The notes: generated by a model not told the origin, from the sequence alone. DNA of 64,000 bases from Nocardia salmonicida NBRC 13393 (GCF_001613085.1 NZ_BDBR01000032.1:62001-126000), one strand, 5' to 3'. Counted from the first letter of the stretch, positions 13,077 to 21,517 are shown. Numbers and translations are program-made.

Positions 13077-13112
13077 TGTGTGGTTCCCTCGCAGTCTGCG
13101 TACAGTCGCCGT

Positions 13113-13287
13113 GTGAAGTATCAGATCCACGTCGGCCCCCTTCACCCAACCGTGGCTTGATCTACAGCGTCCCTATCCGGCCCACGACGCGCATGTCACC
13201 TGGGCGGCCGATACGGCCCTGCTGACGATCGAGATGCCCGGCACCGCACTCACGATCGAGGCCGCGGAATACATCGACACTCGATAG
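13113..13287 (+). pseudogene. Possible frameshifted small gene
   Basis: A short frame starting with GTG at 13113 reads KYQIHVGPLHPT. It is then out of phase by one base with a second frame (13153-13287) of 44 codons, including LLTIEMPGTALTIEAAEYIDT, that ends in TAG. Together they would give a protein of about 57 residues with normal codon use. No family is recognised. It may be a decayed small ORF or chance frames. It lies between the rpoC terminator and a convergent gene. Confidence 0.3.
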
Positions 13288-13314
13288 CTCTGCGGGCAGG
13301 AATCGCACAGGCGG

Positions 13315-14148
13315 TCAGACCTCTGCTTCGGCAGTTTCGGGTCGAGGCCGGGAGGGAGCGGTTCGGGCGTGGGTGGCGTAGAGGGTGAGCCCGACGAACG
13401 TGAGCCCGCCTACGAGATTGCCTACGACGGTGGGGATTTCGTTCCAGATCAGGTAGTCGCCGATCGAGAAGTCGCCGCCGAGGAGCAGGCCGGAGGGGAA
13501 CAGGAACATGTTCACGATGGAGTGTTCGAAGCCCATGTAGAAGAACAGCATGATTGGCATCCACATCGCGATCACCTTGCCCGACACCGAGGTCGACATC
13601 ATCGCGGCGACCACGCCGGTGGAGACCATCCAGTTGCACAGCACAGCGCGGATGAACAAGGTGAGCATGCCCGCGGCGCCGTGTTCGGCGTAGCCGAGGG
13701 TTCTGGATTCGCCGATCTCGCCGAGCTTTTCGCCGACAACGCTGGGGTCGACGGAGAAGCCCATGGTGAGGATGATCGCCATCATCACTGCCACGGTGAA
13801 CGCGCCGGCGAAGTTGCCGACGAACACCAGCCCCCAGTTTCGCAACATCGAGCCCACGGTGACGCCGCGCCGTTTGTCGATCAACGCCAGCGGTACCAGC
13901 GTGAAAACGCCGGTGAGCAAATCGAATCCGAGCAGGTAGAGCATGCAGAACCCGACCGGGAAGAGCACGGCTCCGAGCAGTGGTTCGCCGGTGTTCACGG
14001 TGATCGTCACCGCGAAGGCGGCGGCGAGGGCGAGGATCGCGCCCGCCATGTAGGCGCGGATCACGGTGTCGCGGGTGGACATGAACGCTTTGGCTTCGCC
14101 GGCGTCGATCATCTTCTCGACGAAGTCCGCCGGTTTGAGATAGGACAT
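13315..14148 (-). CDS. Formate/nitrite transporter (FNT) family channel
   Basis: A 277-residue FNT-family membrane protein, a pentameric channel for small monovalent anions such as formate or nitrite. About six membrane segments and the second family signature GFEHSIVNMFLFPSG are present. The cytoplasmic loop KRRGVTVGSMLRNWGLVFVGNFAGA is also typical. The ATG at 14148 follows AAGGGG. The gene is divergent from cyanase, with 160 bases between starts that hold an 18-bp dyad. This suggests joint control and a role in moving cyanate, bicarbonate or another product-related anion. The substrate is inferred from context only. Confidence 0.88.
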   Translation of the reverse strand: MSYLKPADFVEKMIDAGEAKAFMSTRDTVIRAYMAGAILALAAAFAVTITVNTGEPLLGAVLFPVGFCMLYLLGFDLLTGVFTLVPLALIDKRRGVTVGSMLRNWGLVFVGNFAGAFTVAVMMAIILTMGFSVDPSVVGEKLGEIGESRTLGYAEHGAAGMLTLFIRAVLCNWMVSTGVVAAMMSTSVSGKVIAMWMPIMLFFYMGFEHSIVNMFLFPSGLLLGGDFSIGDYLIWNEIPTVVGNLVGGLTFVGLTLYATHARTAPSRPRPETAEAEV

Positions 14149-14232
14149 GAAAAACCCCTTCGTAGTGGTTCTGGCGCAGGAGTTTTCGCTGTCGACATTG
14201 CCTCGTGATCACTCGAGGTTGCGCCCGCGTAA

Positions 14233-14250
14233 ATAGTGGTATTCCACTAT
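14233..14250. promoter_or_regulatory. Operator-like dyad between the FNT gene and cynS
   Basis: ATAGTGG (14233-14239) and CCACTAT (14244-14250) form a perfect inverted repeat around TATT, 18 bp in all, in the shared promoter region. It lies 59 bp upstream of cynS and 85 bp upstream of the FNT gene. It may be the binding site of a dimeric repressor or activator that controls both. No regulator gene is adjacent. Confidence 0.5.
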
Positions 14251-14308
14251 GGCGAGTGAGCGGCTCCGAATGGCAGGCTAGCGGCGACCCACCGACCTAG
14301 GAGCCCGT

Positions 14309-14758
14309 ATGGAACCGATCCTGAGCAAGTCCGCCGCCGCCGACCTCGTCGTCGCCGCCCGTATTCGCAAAGGCCTCACGTGGGCTGGCATCGCGGAATC
14401 GATCGGCGCGCCGCTGGTCTGGACGACAGCGGCGCTGCTCGGCCAGCATCCGATGACCGAGGAGCAGGCCGCCGCCGTCTGCGCCCTGCTCGACCTGGAC
14501 GACACCGTCGCCGAAAGCCTGCGCCTACAGCCCTCCCGTGGCGCCGACCCGGCACAACTGGCCGACCCCACCGTCTACCGCCTCGTCGAGGCCGTCTCGG
14601 TCTACGGCCCCGCCCTCAAAGAACTCATCCACGAGGAATTCGGCGACGGCATCATGAGCGCCATCAACTTCAACATCGACATAGCCCGCCGCCCCCACCC
14701 CGACGGCGACCGCGTCGTCATCACCCTGGACGGCAAATTCCTCGACTATCGCTGGTGA
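14309..14758 (+). CDS. cynS: Cyanate hydratase (cyanase)
   Basis: Cyanase, 149 residues. It converts cyanate and bicarbonate to ammonia and CO2 (via carbamate), detoxifying cyanate and releasing nitrogen. The catalytic Arg91, Glu94 and Ser117 are present in YRLVEAV and IMSAINFNID. The C-terminal half (PHPDGDRVVITLDGKFL.YRW) is strongly conserved, and the N-terminal helical domain is HTH-like, as in all cyanases. The start at 14309 follows TAGGAG. Its divergent neighbour is an FNT channel rather than the CynX transporter and CynT carbonic anhydrase of enterobacteria. Confidence 0.95.
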   Translation: MEPILSKSAAADLVVAARIRKGLTWAGIAESIGAPLVWTTAALLGQHPMTEEQAAAVCALLDLDDTVAESLRLQPSRGADPAQLADPTVYRLVEAVSVYGPALKELIHEEFGDGIMSAINFNIDIARRPHPDGDRVVITLDGKFLDYRW

Positions 14759-14776
14759 GCCACACCCTGTCGTCGG

Positions 14777-15778
14777 TCAGGATCCTGGCTCGGACCGAGC
14801 AGCTGGGATCTCCGTCGGGGTGTCTGCCGGTGTCTCGGGGTCGCCGAGGGCGGAGGCTGTCGGTTCGCCGAGGCGGACGGCGACGACTCCGATGAGGATC
14901 AATGCGCCGCCGAGTAATTGGATGGGGCGGGGGGCTTCGCCCAGGAGGGCCCAGGCGAAGATCAGGGCGGCGAGGACCTCGGTGAGGGCTACGAAGGAGG
15001 CCAGGCGGGAGCCCAGGCGGCGGGTGGCGGCGATGCCGGTGACGTAGGCGATGGCGGCGGTGACTATGCCGATGAGGAGGATCGGGATCCACCAGGGGGT
15101 AGTGAAGTCGGCGAAGACGACCTGGTGGGTGGTGGCGTGCAGGGGGACGATGCCGATGGTGCCCGCCAGGATCAGGATGAGGCCGCCGATCAGGAGACCG
15201 CCGCAGGCCAGGACGGTGCCGGGGAGGTCGCCGCCCTGGGCGGAGAGGACGAAATAGGCCGCGGCGCCGACCATCGCGGTCAGCGCCCAGGCGATGCCGA
15301 TCGGGTCGGTCGACAGGCCGGAGGCCACATCGAGGACGAGCAGTAATCCGGTGATGCCGAGAACCGCGCCGGCGATCGTGGCCGCGCCGGGCTGTTGCCG
15401 GTGGCGCACCCACAACCAGCCCACCACCGCGATCGGTGCGGTGTATTCGATCAGCAGTGCGGCACCGACTTCCATGTGCGCGACAGCGTTGAAGTAGGCG
15501 AGCTGAGTGCCAGCCACGGCGACCAGCCCGTACGCGCCGATGAGACTCGCGTTGGCGCGCAGTAGCTTCCAGTTTCCGCGCAGGTGGGGCACTGCGAGCG
15601 GCAAGAGAACCACTCCGGCCAGCAGAACGCGCGCGGCGACAACGGCGGCGGCACTCCACCCCGCGTTCATCAACCCGCGCGCGAGCGGACCGGACAGCCC
15701 GAACGAGGTGGCCGACGCCAGCGCGAACAGCAGCCCGGATCGCATCCGGATCGCACTGTCATGAGTCAAAGTTGCCAT
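14777..15778 (-). CDS. EamA/DMT family exporter
   Basis: A 333-residue drug/metabolite transporter with about ten membrane segments in two EamA repeats, as in RhtA/YdcZ-type amino-acid or metabolite exporters. The first repeat begins at SGLLFALASATSFGLSGPLARGL and the second around IGIAWALTAMVGAAAYFVLS. A polar Ala/Pro/Thr tail ends the protein. It is divergent from a CGNR zinc-finger protein with only 38 bases between starts, so that protein probably controls it. The substrate is unknown. Confidence 0.88.
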   Translation of the reverse strand: MATLTHDSAIRMRSGLLFALASATSFGLSGPLARGLMNAGWSAAAVVAARVLLAGVVLLPLAVPHLRGNWKLLRANASLIGAYGLVAVAGTQLAYFNAVAHMEVGAALLIEYTAPIAVVGWLWVRHRQQPGAATIAGAVLGITGLLLVLDVASGLSTDPIGIAWALTAMVGAAAYFVLSAQGGDLPGTVLACGGLLIGGLILILAGTIGIVPLHATTHQVVFADFTTPWWIPILLIGIVTAAIAYVTGIAATRRLGSRLASFVALTEVLAALIFAWALLGEAPRPIQLLGGALILIGVVAVRLGEPTASALGDPETPADTPTEIPAARSEPGS

Positions 15779-15804
15779 GACTAATGACGGTAAGCAGCCT
15801 GCGG

Positions 15805-15817
15805 TAATATGTCAATG
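15805..15817 (+). promoter_or_regulatory. -10 element for a leaderless CGNR transcript
   Basis: TAATAT (15805-15810) ends six bases before the GTG start at 15817, and no Shine-Dalgarno sequence is visible. This is the layout of a leaderless actinobacterial transcript. Confidence 0.45.
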
Positions 15818-16347
15818 TGGTTTTTGCTCATGACACCGAGGCGGCCCTGCTGGCGGCGGTCGAACTGGTCAATTCCGCCGAAGATCCCGACACCTTGACT
15901 GAGACGGCCCAGCTCGCCGAGTTCTTCGACCGACACGTCTACACAGGCGTGCACACCGGCGACCTTGCCGAACTGGCCGCCGTCCGGGCCCTGCGCGCGC
16001 CGCTACGGGCGATGCTCACCAGCGACCGCGATGCCGCCGTCACGCTCGTGAACGAGACCCTCGCCGAGCATCGCGCCGTGCCACAGTTGGTCCGCCACGG
16101 CGACGTCGACTACCACGTGCACGCGGTCCCGCCGCAAGCCCCGCTCCCGGTCCGCATCGCCGTCGAAACCGCGATGGCGATGATCGACCTGATCCGCGCG
16201 GACGACCTGAGCCGCCTCTCGATCTGCGCCGACGCGGACTGCGCTGGGCTGGTGCTCGACCTGTCCCGCAATCGTTCCCGCCGCTATTGCAGTACGGCAT
16301 GCGGTAATCGCAACGCCGTCGCGGCCTATCGCGCGCGTCAACGCTGA
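15817..16347 (+). CDS. CGNR zinc-finger (ABATE-type) regulator
   Basis: A 176-residue protein with an N-terminal stress-related ABATE-like domain and a C-terminal CGNR zinc finger (about residues 135-176): CADADC and CSTACGNRNAVAAYR supply the four cysteines and the CGNR motif. Proteins of this type are predicted DNA-binding regulators. The GTG start has no ribosome binding site but sits just behind a -10 box, so translation is probably leaderless. It is divergent from the EamA exporter, its likely target. Confidence 0.85.
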   Translation: MVFAHDTEAALLAAVELVNSAEDPDTLTETAQLAEFFDRHVYTGVHTGDLAELAAVRALRAPLRAMLTSDRDAAVTLVNETLAEHRAVPQLVRHGDVDYHVHAVPPQAPLPVRIAVETAMAMIDLIRADDLSRLSICADADCAGLVLDLSRNRSRRYCSTACGNRNAVAAYRARQR

Positions 16348-16363
16348 GGGTCGGCTGGTCGTT

Positions 16364-17086
16364 TCAGCCCAGCGTGCGCACCTTCGGGCACTTCTTACCC
16401 GCCAGATGGCACTTGTCCTCGAATCCGGCGGGCAGCCAGGTCCCGGTCTTCAGCAGCGGATGATGCGGAAAATGCCGTAGGGCGGCCGTGACGAAAAGCA
16501 ATGCTGCCCAAGTGGTTTGGACCTGTATCTGCTGTAACTTACCGTCCCGGTCGGGGAATCGGCAGCCGACGCGATCCGGTGCGGTGAGGTCGATGGACTC
16601 GAGCGCCGACCAGTACAGCGAGAACGACCGCTCGGGGTTGGTCAGGTGCAGCCGCCGGTCCGAGATCATCACCGACCCTGCCCGTTCCGCCACCCAGCGC
16701 GGTTGCGCGGCGGCCGCTGCCTGCGTGCGCCGGGTCCGGTTCACGACGGCATTACCCAGCTGCGCGGCCACGACAACCGGGTTCGGGCCGACGACGGTGC
16801 TGCGGCTGCGAGGCAAGCTGCCGTCGCCTGTCGCCCGCCACGTGTACCAGTTGACCGGCCCCTCGGCCAGACCGACCTCACCGGGCTCGATCCGCACCCG
16901 CGTCGCGGTGTGCGGGATCAGCGCCACCTCCCCGCGTGCCAGTAGATCGGCCACCCCGCACGTGTACAGCAGGTAGTCGTCGAACCACGTCCACCCGGCC
17001 TGTTCGGCCAGGGCGCGTTCGATATCGGCCAGCGGGTCGAACACCACTCTCATCACCACCCACCCGTGCGGACTTACTGCCGTCAA
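16364..17086 (-). CDS. Hypothetical protein
   Basis: A 240-residue soluble protein with no membrane segments and no recognised family. The middle part (PVNWYTWRATGDGSLPRSR; SVMISDRRLHLTN) and codon use are normal for the genome, and the C-terminus has two Cys and several Lys residues (EDKCHLAGKKCPK). The ATG at 17053 could be the true start, removing 11 residues. It lies 47 bp downstream of an aldo/keto reductase on the same strand and may be its operon partner. Confidence 0.65.
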   Translation of the reverse strand: MTAVSPHGWVVMRVVFDPLADIERALAEQAGWTWFDDYLLYTCGVADLLARGEVALIPHTATRVRIEPGEVGLAEGPVNWYTWRATGDGSLPRSRSTVVGPNPVVVAAQLGNAVVNRTRRTQAAAAAQPRWVAERAGSVMISDRRLHLTNPERSFSLYWSALESIDLTAPDRVGCRFPDRDGKLQQIQVQTTWAALLFVTAALRHFPHHPLLKTGTWLPAGFEDKCHLAGKKCPKVRTLG

Positions 17087-17133
17087 CGGTAGCGGAGACC
17101 GGCGGCAACGCGCGTCGGGTGATCCGGCGAAAG

Positions 17134-18144
17134 TCAGCGTTCGCTGTCCAGCATCGCCATCTGCTCGGCCGCGTACCGCTCGCCTGCGACAGCCTCGGCG
17201 GGAGCCGCTGCTTCGATCACAGCCGACTCGTCGGGCGTAAGCGAGATCGCAAGCGCCCCGACCGTCTCGTCGAGTCGCGTCCGGGTTCGCGCACCGATCA
17301 CCGGCACGATGTCCGTGCCACGGCTCAGCGCCCAGGCGATCGCCAGCTGGGCGACCGAAACCTGTTTCGTGGCAGCGATATCGGCCAACGCCTCCACCAA
17401 GCGCAAGTTCCGAGTGAGGTTTTCGCCCTGGAAACGGGGGCTGTGGGCGCGGAAGTCGCCTGCCGACGAGGGACCGCCAGTGCGGAAAGTATCGCTGAGA
17501 AGCCCTCGCGAGAGCACGCCGTAGGCCGTGATGTCGGTGCCGAGTTGTCTTGCGACCGGGAGAATTTCCTTCTCGATGCCGCGGGAGATGAGCGAGTACT
17601 CGATCTGCAGATCGGTGATCGGATGCACGGCAGCGGCCCGTCGCAACGTATCGGCGCCGATCTCGGAGAGTCCGATATGGCGCACGTATCCCGCCTCGAC
17701 GAGTTCGCCGATGGCGCCGACGGTGTCCTCGATCGGCACCTCGGGATCCAGGCGCGCGGGCCGGTAGATGTCGATGTGGTCGACACCGAGTCGAGTCAGT
17801 GTGTAGGTGAGGAAGTTGCGCAGTGCGGCCGGACGCCCATCGAAGCCGCCCCAGGTTCCGCCCGGCCCGCGCAGCGCTCCGAACTTCACGCTGAGCACCA
17901 CGTCCTCGCGGGCGCGTTCGGCGATGGCCTTGCCGATCAGCATTTCGTTGTGGCCGGCGCCGTAGAAGTCGCCGGTGTCGATGAGATTGATGCCCGCGTC
18001 GACAGCGGCGTGGACGGTCGCGATCGATTCACGGTCGTCGGAAGCGCCGTACATCCCGGACATGCCCATGGCGCCGAGGCCGATGCGGCTGACGCGGGGG
18101 CCGGTGTCGCCGAGGACGACGGTGGGGATCTGTGAGTTCGTCAT
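17134..18144 (-). CDS. Aldo/keto reductase lacking the usual His
   Basis: A 336-residue TIM-barrel NADPH-dependent oxidoreductase of the aldo/keto reductase superfamily. Three of the four catalytic residues are visible: Asp56, Tyr61 (IDTGDFYGAGHNE) and Lys87 (SVKFG). Where most members have the His of YxxHRxDP, this protein reads IYRPARLDP, with Ala130. The second aldo/keto reductase in this window (22906-23922) keeps the His. The start at 18144 is chosen because the 79 extra codons of the longer frame are Arg/Ser-rich and unlike the family. The gene is divergent from an MmyB-type regulator, its probable controller. Confidence 0.88.
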   Translation of the reverse strand: MTNSQIPTVVLGDTGPRVSRIGLGAMGMSGMYGASDDRESIATVHAAVDAGINLIDTGDFYGAGHNEMLIGKAIAERAREDVVLSVKFGALRGPGGTWGGFDGRPAALRNFLTYTLTRLGVDHIDIYRPARLDPEVPIEDTVGAIGELVEAGYVRHIGLSEIGADTLRRAAAVHPITDLQIEYSLISRGIEKEILPVARQLGTDITAYGVLSRGLLSDTFRTGGPSSAGDFRAHSPRFQGENLTRNLRLVEALADIAATKQVSVAQLAIAWALSRGTDIVPVIGARTRTRLDETVGALAISLTPDESAVIEAAAPAEAVAGERYAAEQMAMLDSER

Positions 18145-18244
18145 ACTTCGAGCCTGCGCCGCGAGCGCCGGTCGCGGCAGAGATCGTTCATCGGGGGATC
18201 GGCAGTCCCTGGCTGGGCGTCGGCGCGAAGCGCACCATGGAGGA

Positions 18245-19087
18245 ATGGACCGATCCGAGCTGGCCGATTTCCTGCGCCGCCACCGGGAACTGCTCACTCC
18301 CGCCGACGTGGGCCTGCCGCCCGGCGTGCGCCGACGCACCCCCGGCCTGCGCCGCGACGAGGTGGCCCTGCTCACCGGCATGTCGACCGACTACTACACC
18401 CGCCTCGAGCAGGCGCGCGGTCCGCGCCCGTCCACCCAGGTCCTCGCCGCCCTGGCCCGTGCGCTGCGTCTGAGTGCCGACGAGCGTGACCACCTGTTCC
18501 ATCTGTGCGGCCACCAATCCCCGGACCGCGGGCTACGCGACAAGCACGTCGGCCCCGGCCTGCTGCACATGCTGGACAAACTCGACGACATCCCCGCGGT
18601 CGTGATCACCGACCTCGGCGAGGTCCTCGTCCAGAACCGCATGCACAGCCTGCTGGCCGGCGACCACAGCACCCGCCGCGGCCTCGATCGCTTCTATTCC
18701 TGGCGCTGGTTCACCGACCCATCGGCCAGAACGCTTTTCCCCGAATCGGATTGGTCCCGCATGAGCCGCAGCCATGTGGCCGATCTCCGCGCCACCGCGG
18801 CGCGCCGAGCCGATGACGCCGAAGTCGTCGACTTCATCAGCCGATTGCGCGCCAGCAGCGCGGAATTCGAACAGCTGTGGAACGAACACGAAGTGGCCGT
18901 ACGGATCTCCGACACCAAGCAGTTCCTGCATCCGGAGATCGGTCTGATCGACACGATCTGCGAAACCCTGCTCACCCCGAACGCGGCCCAGCGACTGCTC
19001 GTCTATCTGCCTCGCCCAGGCACCGACGCGGCGGAGAAGATGGCGCTGCTGCGCGTGATCGGCACCCAACTCCTCAGTCCGACATAG
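18245..19087 (+). CDS. XRE-type regulator with MmyB-like ligand domain
   Basis: A 280-residue transcription factor. An N-terminal HTH (residues about 5-75, with RRRTPGLRRDEVALLTGMSTDYYTRLEQ) is followed by the MmyB-like ligand-binding domain (about 100-275) that is common in actinobacteria. It is divergent from the aldo/keto reductase, which it probably regulates in response to a small ligand. GGAGGA directly abuts the ATG at 18245, which is too close for normal use, so the start is less certain. It is an intact counterpart of the truncated regulator at 49636-50408. Confidence 0.88.
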   Translation: MDRSELADFLRRHRELLTPADVGLPPGVRRRTPGLRRDEVALLTGMSTDYYTRLEQARGPRPSTQVLAALARALRLSADERDHLFHLCGHQSPDRGLRDKHVGPGLLHMLDKLDDIPAVVITDLGEVLVQNRMHSLLAGDHSTRRGLDRFYSWRWFTDPSARTLFPESDWSRMSRSHVADLRATAARRADDAEVVDFISRLRASSAEFEQLWNEHEVAVRISDTKQFLHPEIGLIDTICETLLTPNAAQRLLVYLPRPGTDAAEKMALLRVIGTQLLSPT

Positions 19088-19090
19088 TAA

Positions 19091-19219
19091 TCAGGGTGCC
19101 CCGGTGGCATAAGCCAGCGCGGTGTCGATCACGGCCCCGATGACGGCACCTTCGATGATCTTCGGTCGCAGGCGTTGGGTTTCGGCGAAGAAGCGTTCCA
19201 GCGCGCTGATGTCGCGCAC
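19091..19219 (-). other. Possible short ORF after the FAD gene
   Basis: Forty-two codons from GTG 19219 to TGA 19091 read as plausible protein (ISALERFFAETQRLRPKI then IEGAVIGAVIDTALAYATG). The frame is the same as that of the end of the FAD gene and lies just beyond its stop. It could be a small gene or the tail of a lost gene. No family is recognised. Confidence 0.25.
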
Positions 19220-19270
19220 CGGTGCGGTGGATTCGCTGATCGGCGTGAGCGACTGGAGCGAGAGGGCGGA

Positions 19271-20526
19271 TCAGCGCGTCGCGTTCGACGGCGTGACGCC
19301 GGACTGTGGACGTCGCGCGAACTCCGGTGCATGCTCGGGGCGCAGGCCGATGCCGCCGAGATAGGCGGTGAGTCCGGCCAGCGCGGGCACGGCGTCGACG
19401 ACGCGCAGTGGCAGGGGCGCGGTGTGCAGGGTTCCCCGCAGCGCGGGCGCGATGAGCATGTCGTGCTCGCCACGCTGGGACCGCTGGGTGAAGCTGGCTG
19501 GCAGCATCCGCCTGCGCTGCACCTTTCCAGATCGGCGGTCCGCACGGTGCCGTCGAGCAGTGGCTGCGCCAGGATGCGCGCGGCAGCCACGGCGTCCTGC
19601 ACCGCGAGGTTGACTCCGACCCCGCCGACCGGTGACATCGTGTGCGCGGCATCGCCGATGCACAGCAGGCCGGGCACATACCACCGGTCGAGCATGCCCA
19701 CCGTGACCTCCAGCAGCTTGACGTCGTCCCAGGTCCGGATCGCCGCCGTGGCCTCGGTGGACCAGCCGAAGAGTTCGGTGACGCGATCGCGGAGCCATCG
19801 CACGTCGTGGGTGGCGCGAAGCTCTGCGTCGCAGCCCTTCTCGATGATGTAGCCGGTCTGGTAGTAGTCGCCGCGGTCGATGGCCACCGCGGAATTGCCG
19901 CTGGTGAAGCGGGCCTGCACGGCCCCGCCGTCGATGTCGTCGCGCGCTTTGGGGATGCGGAAGAACCACATGTCCATCGGCACGTCCTCCATCCGCTGGC
20001 GCAGGCCCGCGGCCTCGCGCGCGACGGAATCGCGTCCGTCGCAAGCGATCACGAGATCGGCGCGCAAGGCATGTTCGACGCCGTCGGCATCGAGGTAGCG
20101 CACGCCGGCCACCTGGTCCGCCTCGTGGATCAGCCCGATCGCGGTCGAGCGCATACGCAACGTGAAGGACGGTTCCTCGGCGGCGGCGCTGGTGAGCAGG
20201 TCGAGGAAGTCCCATTGCGGCACCATGGCGATGTGCCGGTACCGGCCGGGAATCCGGGTGAGATCGGCGGCGACCACCATGCGGTCGCCCGCGTACATGC
20301 ACATCCGAGTGAGCTCGGAGCGAGGCAACCTGGCGAACTCGGCGCCGAGCCCCAGTTCGTCGATCAGCCGCACCGTCGACGGGTGCACTGTGTCGCCACG
20401 GAAATCCCGGAGGAAGTCGGCATGTTTTTCCAGCACGGTGACTTCGACACCGGCTCTTGCGAGTAGCAGACCGGCCATGGTGCCCGCGGGGCCGCCGCCG
20501 ACGACGCAACACGTGGTCGTGTCCAT
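19271..20526 (-). pseudogene. FAD-dependent oxidoreductase, frameshifted
   Basis: An aromatic-hydroxylase-like flavoprotein (PHBH fold) of about 418 residues if repaired. The N-terminal GGGPAG FAD motif, the DG motif (VIACDGRDSVAREAAGL) and the second FAD motif (CIGDAAHTMSPVGG.GVNLA) are intact. After about residue 333 (RTADLER) the frame breaks. The expected C-terminus (VQRRRMLPASFTQRSQRGE to RPEHAPEFARR) continues one frame over and ends at 19271. One missing G in a G run on the coding strand, near 19522-19524, explains it. This is either a recent inactivating mutation or a sequencing error. Divergent from the ArsR gene. Confidence 0.8.
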
Positions 20527-20643
20527 GAGTGTTCCCCCTCGATGATTCCCGCCAGGGTTCTACGACAAAGCGTAGTAGTAAATCCGCTGGGCCGTCCAGG
20601 GTTTTTCGAAAGGGGTTGACCGGATGGGGGCGGCGCGCAATAC

Positions 20644-20659
20644 TGAACTAGATGGTTCA
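20644..20659. promoter_or_regulatory. Operator-like dyad over the ArsR start codon
   Basis: TGAAC (20644-20648) and GTTCA (20655-20659) are inverted around the ATG at 20652. No Shine-Dalgarno sequence is present, so the transcript may be leaderless, with the repressor site over the start for autoregulation. A second dyad, CTACG (20560-20564) / CGTAG (20571-20575), lies between the two divergent genes. Confidence 0.45.
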
Positions 20660-20984
20660 CTATGACTTCCTGGACGCCTCGTTCGGGGCGCTCGCGGACC
20701 CCACACGGCGGGGCATCCTCGAGCAACTCGGGCGTGGGCCCGCGAGTATCAGCGAGTTGGCCGAGCGGTTCGAGATGACCTTGACCGGCATCAAGAAGCA
20801 CATCGGGCTGCTCGAGGAGGCGGGCATGGTGGTCACCGAGAAGCGTGGACGGGTGCGGTACTGCCGGATCTCCGAGCACGTCTTCGATCGTGAGGTGGCC
20901 TGGATGCAGGGTTATCGGCAGATGCTCGAAGCCCGGATGGACCGTCTCGGTGAATTCCTGCAACGAACGGAGCCAGAGCAATGA
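20652..20984 (+). CDS. ArsR-family regulator
   Basis: A 110-residue winged-helix repressor. The family core is LADPTRRGILEQLGRGPASI followed by a recognition helix (SELAERFEMTLTGIKKHIGLLEEAG) and the wing (EKRGRVRYCRI). The cysteine pair typical of metal sensors is absent. This subfamily usually sits beside SRPBCC/AHSA1 genes, as here: the ATG of the next gene overlaps its stop (ATGA at 20981-20984), which indicates translational coupling. A dyad covering its start suggests autoregulation. Confidence 0.93.
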   Translation: MVHYDFLDASFGALADPTRRGILEQLGRGPASISELAERFEMTLTGIKKHIGLLEEAGMVVTEKRGRVRYCRISEHVFDREVAWMQGYRQMLEARMDRLGEFLQRTEPEQ

Positions 20985-21469
20985 GCACAACCACCAACTC
21001 CACCGCCAACGCCGTCATCACCTCGACCTCGGACCGCGAAGTCCACATCGAACGCGATTTCGACGCGCCGCTGGACCGGGTGTGGGACGCCTACAGCCGC
21101 ATCGAGCAGCTCTCGCGCTGGTGGGGTCGCGGCCACGTGGTCGACGTCGAGCGCTGGGAGTTCCGCAAGGGCGGGCACTGGCGTTTCGTCGAACACGACG
21201 GTGACGCGTCGCACGGGTTCGAAGGCCGCTTCCGTGAGATCACCCCGAAGGAACGCATTGTGCAGTCCTTCGAATGGGACGGCATGCCCGCCCACATCTC
21301 CATCGACGACACCACTTTCGTCGACCTCGGCGACGGCCGCACCAGGGTCGTCACCGACAGCGTCTTCCATACGGCCGAGGAATGCGCGGGCATGCTGGCC
21401 TCTGGTATGGAGGGCGGTCTCAACGACAGCTACCGCGCCCTCGACGCCCTACTCGCCGACGGTCGCTGA
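20981..21469 (+). CDS. SRPBCC (AHSA1-type) protein
   Basis: A 162-residue START/Bet v1-like fold protein of the activator-of-Hsp90-homologue-1 branch. The typical opening REVHIERDFDAPLDRVWDAY and the WWGRG.V.DVE motif are present. Members bind hydrophobic ligands in a deep cavity; the specific ligand is unknown. The gene overlaps the ArsR gene by four bases and probably forms a two-gene ligand-responsive unit with it. Confidence 0.9.
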   Translation: MSTTTNSTANAVITSTSDREVHIERDFDAPLDRVWDAYSRIEQLSRWWGRGHVVDVERWEFRKGGHWRFVEHDGDASHGFEGRFREITPKERIVQSFEWDGMPAHISIDDTTFVDLGDGRTRVVTDSVFHTAEECAGMLASGMEGGLNDSYRALDALLADGR

Positions 21470-21470
21470 T

Positions 21471-21517
21471 CGCGTGCACCCGGTGCGGCGTCGGGAGAGC
21501 CGCATCGGGTGCACGCG
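21471..21517. terminator. Convergent terminator hairpin
   Basis: A 19-bp stem with one G-T pair (21471-21489 with 21499-21517) and a 9-base loop, centred on GCGTGCACCCG, between the convergent SRPBCC and pirin genes. It could end both transcripts. Confidence 0.8.

Noticed and set aside
9070..13149. A 1359-codon open frame on the strand opposite rpoC.
   Set aside because: It mirrors rpoC codon by codon, is Arg/Leu/Asp-rich without domains, and arises from GC-biased third positions.
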